Below are positions 17,370 through 25,511 of a stretch of 28,696 bases of DNA, piece after piece. Each line of letters opens with the position of its first letter. Positions within the stretch are counted from its first letter, which is position 1. Position numbers and translations under genes: made by a program. The notes beneath the pieces are model-generated. The model searched no databases and had not been told where the DNA came from. It was given only the letters and a program-made list of their open reading frames with translations. The DNA is from Synechococcales cyanobacterium 340R_concoct_173_sub. Its GTDB lineage: Bacteria; Cyanobacteriota; Cyanobacteriia; Leptolyngbyales; Leptolyngbyaceae. Location of the stretch: the NCBI GenBank assembly GCA_025354065.1, contig JANXNM010000676.1, positions 1-28,696 of the forward strand. Direction: 5' to 3'.

Positions 17370-19427
17370 ATGGATGCAATATATGAGTATGCCTGGATGA
17401 TTCCGGTGTTGCCGCTGATGGGGGCAATGCTAGTAGGTCTGGGATTAATTTCCTTCAATAAAGATACGAACCGTTTGCGAGGCATTGCATCCGGCTTTTT
17501 AGTGTCATTGATTGGCACGGCCATGGTGTTGTCCTTCGGGATTCTCGCCAGCCAGCTTGGGGGTCATGCTCCCTACGTAAGAATGTTCGAGTGGGCTTCT
17601 GCGGGAGATTTTACGCTTCAGATGGGCTACATAGTGGATCCGCTGACATCAATGATGTTGGTAGTGGTGACGACGGTGGCGCTGTTGGTGATGATCTACA
17701 CCGATGGTTATATGGCGCACGATGCTAGCTATGTGCGGTTTTATGCCTATCTGAGTTTATTTAGCTCTTCAATGTTGGGCCTTGTCATCAGTCCAAATCT
17801 CGTGCAGGTGTACGTGTTTTGGGAGTTGGTGGGGATGTGTTCCTACCTGCTGATTGGCTTTTGGTACGATCGCAAGGCTGCCGCAGATGCTTGTCAGAAA
17901 GCCTTCGTGACCAACCGAGTGGGTGACTTTGGGTTATTGCTGGGTATTTTGGGGCTGTTTTGGGCAACGCGAAGCTTTGATTTTGCCATCATGGGCGATC
18001 GACTTCATGCCATGGTTGAAAATGGAACACTAAGTGGTTCTATTGCGGCCTTATTTGCAATTCTGGTATTTTTAGGCCCAGTCGCAAAATCGGCCCAGTT
18101 CCCGCTTCATGTGTGGCTCCCGGATGCGATGGAAGGGCCAACCCCGATTTCAGCCTTGATCCATGCAGCAACGATGGTGGCAGCGGGTGTGTTTTTGATT
18201 GCTCGCATGTTCCCGGTGTTTAGTCAGATTCCGATGGTGATGGATACGATCGCCTGGACGGGTGCAATCACGGCATTCATTGGCGCAACTACGGCTATCA
18301 CCCAGAATGATATTAAGAAAGGCTTGGCCTATTCCACCATGTCTCAGTTGGGCTACATGGTCCTGGCGATGGGTGTTGGGGCTTACAGTGCAGGCTTGTT
18401 TCACCTAGTGACTCACGCATTCTTCAAGGCGATGTTGTTCTTGGGATCTGGGTCTGTGATTCATGGGATGGAAGAAGCAGTGGGCCATAATCCGGCTTAC
18501 GCTCAAGATATGCGCTTGATGGGTGGCTTGCGGAAGTTAATGCCGATTACTGCAACGACCTTTTTGATCGGAACCTTGGCGATTTGTGGAATTCCACCGT
18601 TTGCTGGGTTTTGGTCGAAGGACGAGATTCTGCACCGTGCTTACGAAGCGAATCCAAATCTTTGGTTTATTGGCTTCTTGACGGCGGGGATCACTGCGTT
18701 CTATATGTTCCGCATGTACTTTCAGACCTTTGAAGGGCAATTGCGGGCGACGGATTCTGGGATTCTCAATATCATCGAAGGTGAACAGCTTCGGAAGATG
18801 GGCATTGCGGCAGGTCCGGGCGCTATGAATGCTAAAGAATTAGGCGCAGTGGCAACTCTGTCTCACGATGATCATGACGAGCATCATGGTGATCCTCACG
18901 AGTCTCCGTTGACCATGACGTTGCCGTTAATGGTGTTGGCGATTCCCTCAATGTTTATTGGTTTATTGGGTACGCCCTTTGCCAATTATTTTGAAGCCTT
19001 TATTCATGCGCCGGGAGAAGTGTTTGTTCAGGAGTCGGTCGATTTGCCAGAGTTTTTGATCATGGGCGGTAGTTCCGTGGGAATTGGTCTCGTGGGTATT
19101 TCGATCGCAATCCTGATGTATCTTCAGAAAAAAATGGATCCGTCAGTTTGGGCCGATCGGTTCCCGACTTTGTATGCACTCTCGAAAAACAAATGGTATT
19201 TCGATGAAATTTACGATGCGGTGTTTGTCCGTCCGTCTCGTGGCCTAGCGCGTCAAGTGTTAGAAGTGGATTACAAAGTTGTGGATGGTGTGGTGAATCT
19301 AACCGGATTCTTAACGTTGCTCACGGGCGAAGGTCTGAAGTACATCGAAAACGGTCGAGCGCAGTTTTATGCCTTGATTATATTTGGTGCCGTCATTGTA
19401 TTTGTGATTGCTTCTGGATTTGCTTAA
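17370..19427 (+). CDS. ndhF: NAD(P)H-quinone oxidoreductase subunit 5 (NdhF1 type)
   Basis: NdhF is a large proton-pumping membrane subunit of NDH-1 (complex I-like), acting in respiration and cyclic electron flow in the thylakoid. The protein is 685 aa, many-pass hydrophobic. Characteristic parts are YAWMIPVLPLMGAMLVGLGL at the start, VYVFWELVGMCSYLLIGFWY, KSAQFPLHVWLPDAMEGPTP, SALIHAATMVAAGVFLIARM and DIKKGLAYSTMSQLGYMVLA. These resemble the NdhF1 type found with NdhD1 (NDH-1L). The ATG at 17370 is preferred over the GTG at 17358 because homologues start directly before the YAW motif. A loop at residues 499-510 is rich in His and Asp. ndhD does not follow; a terminator does, so the gene stands alone. 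Confidence 0.95.
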   Translation: MDAIYEYAWMIPVLPLMGAMLVGLGLISFNKDTNRLRGIASGFLVSLIGTAMVLSFGILASQLGGHAPYVRMFEWASAGDFTLQMGYIVDPLTSMMLVVVTTVALLVMIYTDGYMAHDASYVRFYAYLSLFSSSMLGLVISPNLVQVYVFWELVGMCSYLLIGFWYDRKAAADACQKAFVTNRVGDFGLLLGILGLFWATRSFDFAIMGDRLHAMVENGTLSGSIAALFAILVFLGPVAKSAQFPLHVWLPDAMEGPTPISALIHAATMVAAGVFLIARMFPVFSQIPMVMDTIAWTGAITAFIGATTAITQNDIKKGLAYSTMSQLGYMVLAMGVGAYSAGLFHLVTHAFFKAMLFLGSGSVIHGMEEAVGHNPAYAQDMRLMGGLRKLMPITATTFLIGTLAICGIPPFAGFWSKDEILHRAYEANPNLWFIGFLTAGITAFYMFRMYFQTFEGQLRATDSGILNIIEGEQLRKMGIAAGPGAMNAKELGAVATLSHDDHDEHHGDPHESPLTMTLPLMVLAIPSMFIGLLGTPFANYFEAFIHAPGEVFVQESVDLPEFLIMGGSSVGIGLVGISIAILMYLQKKMDPSVWADRFPTLYALSKNKWYFDEIYDAVFVRPSRGLARQVLEVDYKVVDGVVNLTGFLTLLTGEGLKYIENGRAQFYALIIFGAVIVFVIASGFA

Positions 19428-19439
19428 GCTAGTTTGATT

Positions 19440-19480
19440 AAAAAGCCGATCGTTCTTTGTTTAGGGTGATCGGCTTTTTA
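19440..19480 (+). terminator. Intrinsic terminator after ndhF
   Basis: A perfect 11-bp stem, AAAAGCCGATC (19441-19451) with GATCGGCTTTT (19468-19478), closes a 16-nt loop and runs into T bases. Flanking A bases make it partly bidirectional. Confidence 0.85.
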
Positions 19481-19548
19481 TTGAGAACAATGAATCTGTA
19501 TAGTAAAATTGTCTTAATGTGCAAGTAGCCTAAAATTTTGGAGAGTTT

Positions 19549-20106
19549 ATGATTAAGTTATACGGTGGGGTTTTCAGTCGAGCGGCGATCGTTAAATGGT
19601 ATTTAGAAGAGTTGCAAATTCCCTATGAATTTGTTTCGGTTGATTTGCAATCTGGCATCAATCTTCAGTCAGATTATTTAGCCATTCACCCATTTGGAAA
19701 AGTGCCTGCGATCGCCGATGGAGATTTTATATTGTGGGAATCGGGGGCAATATTGATCTACCTTGCCCAGAAATACGACCGAATGCTTGATACTGCTGAG
19801 AAACAAGCGATCGTTAACCAGTGGATTTTATTTGGAAATTCTACTTTGGGTGATGGACTCTTTTCTCCCCAAAACAATACCAAAGAAACACCTCGATTAT
19901 TGGGCAAGTTAGACAGCATTTTTGCCTCGCAATCTTATTTGACAGGCGATCGGTTGACGGCAGCAGACGTTGCAGTCGGTGCTGTTCTCAACTACGTGAT
20001 CATGATGATTAAAGACTTTGACTACAGCCCCTATCCAAATGTTTCAGCTTATATTCAACGTCTACGCGATCGGCCCGCGTTCCAAGCATCCATGACATTG
20101 AAATAA
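19549..20106 (+). CDS. Glutathione S-transferase family protein
   Basis: A 185-aa cytosolic GST-fold protein, slightly short for the family. The N-terminal thioredoxin-like domain begins MIKLYGGVFSRAAIVKWYLE with S10 in the place of the catalytic Ser. It continues to HPFGKVPAIADGDFILWESG, which holds the cis-Pro and the glutathione gamma-glutamyl-binding Glu-Ser pair. The C-terminal helical domain holds SYLTGDRLTAADVAVGAVLN, the N-capping motif of GSTs, and ends YIQRLRDRPAFQASM. The substrate is unknown. GGAGAG at 19540-19545 precedes the ATG at 19549. It lies between the ndhF terminator and the toxin-antitoxin remnant and is probably transcribed alone. Confidence 0.92.
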   Translation: MIKLYGGVFSRAAIVKWYLEELQIPYEFVSVDLQSGINLQSDYLAIHPFGKVPAIADGDFILWESGAILIYLAQKYDRMLDTAEKQAIVNQWILFGNSTLGDGLFSPQNNTKETPRLLGKLDSIFASQSYLTGDRLTAADVAVGAVLNYVIMMIKDFDYSPYPNVSAYIQRLRDRPAFQASMTLK

Positions 20107-20183
20107 ACGATCGCTGCTTAGAACGAAACTTAGATGAGGTTTGGGTTGATTTCCTCAGGAAGGCTTACTTCAACGGCTTTTGG

Positions 20184-20213
20184 TTAAAAACAGATTTTCG
20201 ATCGGGCTATAAT
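20184..20213 (+). promoter_or_regulatory. Candidate promoter of the antitoxin gene
   Basis: A perfect -10 hexamer TATAAT at 20208-20213 lies 37 bp before the antitoxin ATG. The best -35-like element is TTAAAA at 20184-20189 with an 18-bp spacer, which is weak. This is a prediction only. Confidence 0.35.
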
Positions 20214-20250
20214 TATAAGAAACAGCAACTGTCGATTATGGAAATTCTTC

Positions 20251-20481
20251 ATGACGACTCAACAGGTTGAAGCGCGACTTACGGCTTTAGAAGAAGAACT
20301 ATTACAGATGAAAGTACTATTACAGCAGAACCTTCTCTTAAAATCACCTCAATCTCAATCTAATCAGCCTTGGTGGGAAAAAATTTCAGGTACTTTTCCG
20401 GATGATGATGCCTTCGACCGCGCAGAACAAATAGGTCGAGAATGGCGAAGTTCCTACGCCGATCGCTTTGAAAATTCTTAG
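20251..20481 (+). CDS. Antitoxin-like protein of a PIN-toxin (VapBC-type) pair
   Basis: A 76-aa acidic protein. The N-terminal half is a coiled-coil-like helix (EARLTALEEELLQMKVLLQQ). After a Ser/Gln-rich linker comes PWWEKISGTFPDDDAFDRAE with IGREWRSSYADR, the tail that cyanobacterial VapB-like antitoxins use to wrap their PIN-domain toxin. This is known family knowledge; the match is by eye. No DNA-binding motif (ribbon-helix-helix or AbrB) is apparent. The TAG stop at 20479-20481 is only 2 nt from the ATG of the toxin frame, the normal coupling of such pairs. Since the toxin frame carries two stop codons, this antitoxin may be an orphan kept without function, or it may protect against toxins encoded elsewhere. 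Confidence 0.75.
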   Translation: MTTQQVEARLTALEEELLQMKVLLQQNLLLKSPQSQSNQPWWEKISGTFPDDDAFDRAEQIGREWRSSYADRFENS

Positions 20482-20483
20482 TT

Positions 20484-20909
20484 ATGCATATTTTAGATAC
20501 CGATCACTCGATCTTACTATAGCGAGAAAGTGCTGCGGGGCTACGTCTTTTGCTTCGACTATAGACGAGTGGTATTGACTTTGTGGCGACTGTCATTAGC
20601 TATGAAGAACAAACCCGTGGATGGATGGGTAACTTAGCGAAAGCAAAGAATTTTGATGAACAAGTTGCAGCTTATCAACGCTTACAACAACATGCCCTTA
20701 ATTATTGCCAGATTCCATTGGTTCCATTTGATCACGCTGCTTCGGATGCATACCAGAAATTAAGAAAACAATATCCTCGTTTAGGAACAATGGATCTGAA
20801 AATTGCTGCGATTGCGCTGATCCTAAATGCGACTGTACTGACTCGAAATAAGAGTGATTTTGGCCAAGTGTCTGAACTTTCGATCGAAGATTGGTCTACG
20901 GAAGGCTAA
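20484..20909 (+). pseudogene. PIN-domain (VapC-like) toxin interrupted by two in-frame TAG codons
   Basis: The frame starts at ATG 20484 with MHILDTDHSILL, the classic VapC opening with catalytic D5. It meets TAG at 20520-20522 (codon 13), continues RESAAGLRLLLRL, meets a second TAG at 20562-20564 (codon 27), then runs TSGIDFVATVISYEEQTRGW to TAA at 20907-20909 without any shift of frame. The rest looks intact: the Glu of SYEEQ, the Asp of GTMDLKIAAIALIL and the Asn/Asp of LTRNKSDFG, all expected PIN active-site positions. A full reading would be 141 residues, normal for VapC. TAG ends many genes here (kaiA, kaiC, pipY, proC, thioredoxin), so general amber recoding is unlikely. The best reading is a toxin silenced by two nonsense changes; re-initiation at GTG 20583 would miss D5. 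Confidence 0.85.
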
Positions 20910-20919
20910 AAGAAAGTTG

Positions 20920-21260
20920 CTAGTGAATTGACGATCGAATTCTCTCCCACTGCTCAATTCGATCGTATCCATTCTCCCTGAGATGATACAGCGCAAAAAT
21001 ATCATCTCCCCATAGCCAAATTTCCGACACTCTGAGGATCTGATAGCGTTCTAATTTGGCTGCACTTCCACTGCTGAAAATCACTTCGATCGATAAATCT
21101 GGAATATCTTTGGTTTTGCCAAAACTATAGGATTCATCCGCTTGGACAAAAGCCGCTTCCTCCTTCACCTAAGCCATCGAACCCGTCGGCTCAAATTCCC
21201 GATCGCGTTCAATTAAAAAAGAACAGGCCGATCGAGTTCAGAACGCGCAAGAACTGCCAT
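20920..21260 (-). pseudogene. Uma2-like (PD-(D/E)XK) protein remnant
   Basis: An open frame from 21168 down to 20920 encodes 82 residues that fit the C-terminal half of Uma2/DUF820 nuclease-fold proteins: QADESYSFGKTKDIPDLSIE with VIFSSG, then KLERYQILRVSEIWLW and ALYHLRENGYDRI. Directly before it in the same frame is TAG (21169-21171), and upstream of that the frame continues IERDREFEPTGSMA, also Uma2-like. Farther upstream the matching sequence MAVLARSELDRPVLF (ATG at 21258-21260) is in another frame; inserting one base in the A6 run at 21215-21220 (T6 on the coding strand) joins the two. So the gene has at least one nonsense codon and one homopolymer frameshift. Family assignment is by eye. 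It is convergent with the toxin pseudogene, 10 bp away. Confidence 0.65.
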
Positions 21261-21358
21261 CGTCACTTGCTCTGGTTCTTGGTGTTTTGAATCAATACTT
21301 CTGATTCCATTATGCCAGCTACAACTTCCTGTAAATCCTCGATCGTAAACTCAAATGC

Positions 21359-22348
21359 TTAATAAAGATGACAATCGGGCGATCGGAGCCGTTTCAAATG
21401 CTCAAGGCGACAGTTGAAAAAGTGATAATCCAACTTACAGTAATCATGAACTTTGGCATGAGTCAAAGCAATTGCCCAAGACCAAATATGAGACACTTGA
21501 GTAAATGCTCTTAAACTCTCCAATTCCCAAGCCTCCAATGGAGACACCGCCTGATAGCCTGTCAAGAATGCCGATCGGACCTGAATACTAACGCCGCCCC
21601 GTATGGCCACTTGAAAGAACTTCGCCACCTCAAACGCGCGCCAACCATAGCCGCACTGATCAAAATCAAACATCATTAACCGATCGTCCCGCGTAAAATG
21701 CACATTCCCACTGTGGGGATCGCCCCAACACATGACCCAATAGGGAAAGTCAGTCGGATATTTCGCCAATTCTGTCATTAAGTGATCAGCCGTATGAATC
21801 AAATTAGAGCGGTCATACTGATGGTCCGACATAAATGGCAGGATAGTTTGCATTGATTGCGAAAGTAAAAAATCTAACGTTAAATCAGGCCGAGAAAACT
21901 GACTCTCAAATTTTGGTGTAACTTGATGTAACTGCGCAACCGTTTTCCCCAAGGTATAGCTTTGCGCGGGGTTCAAATCACCGATCGCAATACAGCCTGG
22001 TGCATAAATAAACAAAGCAGCATAGCGATTGCCTTCTGGAGCCTGAATCGAAATCCATAACTCGCCATCCTTTGTCTTTAACGGATAAGCGACTGGAATC
22101 TGAGTCTGGTGCAAAAACTCTAGTAACTCCAACTCAAAGGCAACTTCACACTCCGATCGCCAATGGGCATGGGATACCCGCAATACATACTGCGCCGTCT
22201 GGGTCTCCACCAAATACACATCACTTAGTCCCCGTCGCCAAAACTGACAGCTCAAAATGGTCCCAATCTTATATTGAGAAAGTAACTGCTGAGTTAACGC
22301 GCCGCAGGAAAGCGTCGAATAAGTGACAGGGAACAGCATTGATGTCAT
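21359..22348 (-). CDS. Aminoglycoside phosphotransferase (APH)-family small-molecule kinase
   Basis: A 329-aa protein with the APH/choline kinase fold. The N-lobe has the nucleotide-binding loop region RRGLSDVYLVET (about 39-50) and YVLRVS, where the usual Lys of the VAIK-like strand is R57. The C-lobe carries MCWGDPHSGNVHF with catalytic D210 and N215 (Brenner motif) and MMFDFDQCGYG with metal-binding D228. The layout recalls the SrkA/RdoA and homoserine kinase II-like branches more than antibiotic resistance enzymes. The substrate cannot be inferred. Start ATG at 22346-22348; another ATG lies three codons in. It follows kaiC on the same strand with 87 bp between, so readthrough from the clock genes is possible, though no functional tie is known. 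Confidence 0.87.
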   Translation of the reverse strand: MTSMLFPVTYSTLSCGALTQQLLSQYKIGTILSCQFWRRGLSDVYLVETQTAQYVLRVSHAHWRSECEVAFELELLEFLHQTQIPVAYPLKTKDGELWISIQAPEGNRYAALFIYAPGCIAIGDLNPAQSYTLGKTVAQLHQVTPKFESQFSRPDLTLDFLLSQSMQTILPFMSDHQYDRSNLIHTADHLMTELAKYPTDFPYWVMCWGDPHSGNVHFTRDDRLMMFDFDQCGYGWRAFEVAKFFQVAIRGGVSIQVRSAFLTGYQAVSPLEAWELESLRAFTQVSHIWSWAIALTHAKVHDYCKLDYHFFNCRLEHLKRLRSPDCHLY

Positions 22349-22435
22349 TTACCGATCATCAGTTAAAACAGAGCATCAAACTGTATCCAATATGACAACA
22401 ACTAAATAATTTCTGACAAGAAGTAATTTGTCTAG

Positions 22436-23983
22436 CTATTCAGACTTCAAACCTTTTGCAATTCGTCCTAGATCCACTTTTTCATCGATCGATACCCGTG
22501 ACGGCGACCCGCTGATAATGCCTTCAAAATTTCGGAAAGAATCTTTAATTTCGGGTCCATTGCTGCTGATGATGTATTCACGAATTCCTTTGTCATGGGC
22601 CGAACCACGCATTTTAAACACATTCAACGCCCGTGACATTTCACCTCGAATTTCGACGTAATGCAACATCAAAATGGTGTCTGTAATGGTGGAAATGTGG
22701 GAATCAGTGATGGAGTGAGATCCCATGAATTGATCTGTTGTATTCGTGAAGAAACCTGTAATTTCTTCTTGTTTTGCAAAGCCTGTGACCCCAATGACAA
22801 ACTGGCGGAAGGAATTATTACTAACCCCTCGCGCTAAGGCTGACAGCGAATCTATTGCAATGCGGGTCGGCTGGAATTCTGCAATTTCTGACTTAATCAT
22901 TTGCAAATGATCTTCTAAACCAGCAGACTCTGGATAAGCGCAAATAATCTTCAAGAGTCCCCGCCGTTCAAAGTCCTCAAAATCAGTCCCCCAAGAGCTG
23001 GCGTTTCGGGAAAGCTGGGCGCGAGATTCTTCATAAGCAAACAGAATCGCCCGTTCACCTTGCATACAACCCTGTTGAATGAACTTACTAACCAATAAAG
23101 TTTTTCCAGTTCCCGTGGCTCCTGTCGCCAGAATAATAGAGTCTTTGAAAAAGCCGCCGCCACACATCGCATCTAGCTTCTCAACACCAGACGATATGCG
23201 AACATTGGAGGATTTCTGGGTCAGGCGCATGGCTCCCAACGGGAAGATATTCATGCCGCAGGTAGTGATGGTGAATGGATATTCGCCCTTCATGTGGGTG
23301 GTGCCGCGTAATTTTAGAATTTCAATAGTGCGACGCCGACGTTCACCTTCTAGCACGTTCCGTACAATGACGACATTATCAGCGACAAATTCTTCAACGC
23401 CAAACCGAGCGACTTGGCCGTATTCTTCAATGCGCTCTGTGGTGATGATGGTAGTAACGCCGAGGTGCTTCAGCCGTGAGACTAATCTTAAAATTTCACG
23501 ACGTACTAGCGAGGCGGAGTCGTATTGCTGAAATAGGGCGGTGACGGAATCTATTGACACCCGCTTAGCTTTGTATTTTCGGATTGCATACTGAATCCGC
23601 TCGATTAAGGCTGAAAAATCAAAATTGCCGACGACTTCTTGGCCTTCAGGGTCCGGGGATGCGTCCAAAATGAATAACTTGCCTTCATCAATTAGCTTCT
23701 GCAAATCCCAGCCAAAACTAACTGCATTTTTAATAATGTCGCTGGCGGTCTCTTCAAAGGTGACAAATACGCCCGAATCATCAAAATGCTCAATGCCATT
23801 GTACAAAAATTGCATGGCGAGAAGAGTTTTCCCTGTCCCGGACGTGCCGCTAACGAGACTAGTTCGGCCAATGGGGAACCCACCACGGCTAATGTCGTCG
23901 AAGCCCTCGATCATCGTCCTGATTTTTTGGACTCCTAATGATTCAAGGTTTTTCTTCGGTTCGGATTGAGAAATCAGTTCCAT
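22436..23983 (-). CDS. kaiC: Circadian clock protein KaiC
   Basis: KaiC is the hexameric double-RecA ATPase, autokinase and autophosphatase at the centre of the cyanobacterial clock. The protein is 515 aa. In CI, the P-loop GTSGTGKT is at residues 46-53 and catalytic E77 and E78 lie in TFEET. In CII, ILATGATGTGKTLL provides the second P-loop. Counting codons back from the start places the phosphorylation residues of SHISTITDT at S431 and T432, the same numbers as in S. elongatus, so there is no net length change up to that point. The A-loop (SGSPSRVSIDEK) is present; the C-terminal KaiA-binding tail is a few residues shorter than the 519-aa reference. The ATG at 23983 lacks a clear Shine-Dalgarno sequence. 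It lies 162 bp after kaiB. Confidence 0.98.
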   Translation of the reverse strand: MELISQSEPKKNLESLGVQKIRTMIEGFDDISRGGFPIGRTSLVSGTSGTGKTLLAMQFLYNGIEHFDDSGVFVTFEETASDIIKNAVSFGWDLQKLIDEGKLFILDASPDPEGQEVVGNFDFSALIERIQYAIRKYKAKRVSIDSVTALFQQYDSASLVRREILRLVSRLKHLGVTTIITTERIEEYGQVARFGVEEFVADNVVIVRNVLEGERRRRTIEILKLRGTTHMKGEYPFTITTCGMNIFPLGAMRLTQKSSNVRISSGVEKLDAMCGGGFFKDSIILATGATGTGKTLLVSKFIQQGCMQGERAILFAYEESRAQLSRNASSWGTDFEDFERRGLLKIICAYPESAGLEDHLQMIKSEIAEFQPTRIAIDSLSALARGVSNNSFRQFVIGVTGFAKQEEITGFFTNTTDQFMGSHSITDSHISTITDTILMLHYVEIRGEMSRALNVFKMRGSAHDKGIREYIISSNGPEIKDSFRNFEGIISGSPSRVSIDEKVDLGRIAKGLKSE

Positions 23984-24007
23984 AAAACTTGTAGTTTTTT
24001 TCGCTAA

Positions 24008-24013
24008 ATTATA
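24008..24013 (-). promoter_or_regulatory. Candidate -10 element for a separate kaiC promoter
   Basis: On the minus strand the kaiB-kaiC gap contains a perfect TATAAT at 24008-24013, 24 bp before the kaiC ATG. No good -35 element is seen at 16-18 bp spacing. It would allow kaiC transcription independent of kaiB. This is a prediction only. Confidence 0.3.
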
Positions 24014-24145
24014 TTGGTTATGGCTACAGCACTATATTCTGCAAACCTTACCACTGTATTAATGCTAGGGCAGGTCTAGACATAGATTCTTCTGGTTTGA
24101 TGGCGTTTTATCTCATTTATTAACGTTTCGCGATCGGTCTGCTGC

Positions 24146-24472
24146 TTATTGCTCATCCCAAGCTTTATTTTGGTCATCTTGAAGTTCTTCATAAAGCAAG
24201 TCCAATCCAATTAGAACTCGTTCACGATCGCTTAGGTCGCCAATAATTCGTCGCACAGGTGGGGGCAATATTTTGGCGAGGGTGGGAGTAGCCAGAATTT
24301 TATCTTCTTCCGCTAGCTGAGGATTTTTCAGGACATCGATTACTTTGAGGGCGTAGACTCCTTGAAATTCCTGTTCCAAAATTTCGTTTAAAGTCTTGAG
24401 GGCGTGGAGTGAATTGGGAGTGTTTCCGGCCACGTAGAGCTTGAGAACGTAAACTTTTCGAGTATTTTGCAT
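24146..24472 (-). CDS. kaiB: Circadian clock protein KaiB
   Basis: KaiB is the fold-switching clock protein that binds phosphorylated KaiC, sequesters KaiA and displaces SasA. The 108-aa protein has the conserved core [20 protein letters not shown], then [20 protein letters not shown], then [20 protein letters not shown] and [20 protein letters not shown]. The C-terminal tail ([13 protein letters not shown]) is acidic, as in S. elongatus, and a little longer than the usual 102 residues. Start ATG at 24470-24472, 9 nt after the kaiA stop, so kaiA and kaiB are probably co-transcribed. This differs from S. elongatus, where kaiA has its own promoter and kaiBC form the operon. No strong Shine-Dalgarno sequence is seen; coupling to kaiA translation is possible. 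Confidence 0.98.
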   Translation of the reverse strand: MQNTRKVYVLKLYVAGNTPNSLHALKTLNEILEQEFQGVYALKVIDVLKNPQLAEEDKILATPTLAKILPPPVRRIIGDLSDRERVLIGLDLLYEELQDDQNKAWDEQ

Positions 24473-24481
24473 GGAAGCTCT

Positions 24482-25423
24482 CTAGAGGGAGGCGGGATGG
24501 ATGGATTCCTTGGGAATCGATCGACGGTACATCTCACAGAGGTGCGCTAGGGTGTCGATGAGAGTCAAGCGATAATCTAAGACAATGTCTTCATTACGGC
24601 CTTCTAATTTTAGCTGCTTCACAAACTCATCCATCACGTCCATGTGTATCTCTACTACCTGGGACACGGGTAGGTCCGCAAAGAAGGCCATGTCGATGTA
24701 AAAATCAATCTTCTGATTAATATCCCCGTCCGCATTGAAATATCCCAATACAATACCGCGATACTCGGCTTTGAGTTCTGCCAAAATCTCTAATTGTTCG
24801 TCTGGGGGAAGGTTCCGCAGATAGGCTTTGGAGTTGCGCTTGTAGTAGACCCCGAGATAGCCAAGGCGTTCCTTTAGTTTTTCCGAGAGTCGCTGTTGTT
24901 GGCTGATCAAAGAGGCTGCTGGGGCATTTTTTGTTTTAGCATTGTCCGGTAGATACCCACCCATTTCTGCCCCTAGCTCATCCGTCAGGTCGGTCTCGGC
25001 TAAAATTCCGGCTGGGGAGAGGTGGAGAAAGGCTTCGATCGCTTCATTGAGCGCCATGGGCACGGTGTCGAGCCGATCGAGGGTCAGACGAATTTCAGCT
25101 TCGTGGCATAAAATTTTGGGTACTTTCGGGGCTTTGTCTTGAAGAATGACGGTAGGCAATAAGGTGACATTTTCACTGAGCCACCTGACGAGACCGCTTA
25201 GGGCCGGACTTTCCTGAAGCAAGAGGCAATCAATTTGTTGAGCGCTTTTCTCTAAAATCCTTAGGAGTTCGGACTGAGACTGAGGTTGAATCAGCGTGTA
25301 ACTTGCTCTAGGCAAAAAATCGGTTAAATGGTCCCAGTATGATCGCCCTGCCAAAAAACAGCACACCGATAGTTTAGCGTCGGGGCTAGAGGCTGCAAAA
25401 ACGGGATCAGTAAGATCAGTCAC
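24482..25423 (-). CDS. kaiA: Circadian clock protein KaiA (full length)
   Basis: KaiA stimulates KaiC autophosphorylation by holding the KaiC A-loop exposed. At 313 aa it is the long form. The N-terminal pseudo-receiver domain (about 1-135) includes LSVCCFLAGRSYWDHLTDFL and the segment CLLLQESPALSGL. A variable linker (about 136-175) follows. The C-terminal four-helix domain contains RLSEKLKERLGYLGVYYKRN, then FFADLPVSQVVEIHMDVMDE, FVKQLKLEGRNEDIVLDYRL and AHLCEMYRRSIP, the KaiC-binding and dimerisation part. The start is GTG at 25421-25423, directly before the pseudo-receiver. It leads a minus-strand cluster kaiA-kaiB-kaiC and is divergent from a hybrid histidine kinase. The order kaiABC is the classical one. 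Confidence 0.97.
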   Translation of the reverse strand: MTDLTDPVFAASSPDAKLSVCCFLAGRSYWDHLTDFLPRASYTLIQPQSQSELLRILEKSAQQIDCLLLQESPALSGLVRWLSENVTLLPTVILQDKAPKVPKILCHEAEIRLTLDRLDTVPMALNEAIEAFLHLSPAGILAETDLTDELGAEMGGYLPDNAKTKNAPAASLISQQQRLSEKLKERLGYLGVYYKRNSKAYLRNLPPDEQLEILAELKAEYRGIVLGYFNADGDINQKIDFYIDMAFFADLPVSQVVEIHMDVMDEFVKQLKLEGRNEDIVLDYRLTLIDTLAHLCEMYRRSIPKESIHPASL

Positions 25424-25511
25424 TATAAAATTAACTTTCTTTTAATATCTGTATTTAACATCTTAAGTCTGAAGTGATCATAACGGTTTTTGAAATAGAG
25501 ATGAAACATCG

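Noticed and set aside
20484..21260. Amber (TAG) recoding as explanation for the three in-frame TAG codons
   Set aside because: TAG is the ordinary stop codon of kaiA, kaiC, pipY, proC, the thioredoxin gene and others in this same window, so general read-through would extend many normal proteins.
22349..22435. Possible terminator after kaiC (GACAA...TTGTC)
   Set aside because: The stem is only 5 bp and is not followed by a T run on the minus strand.
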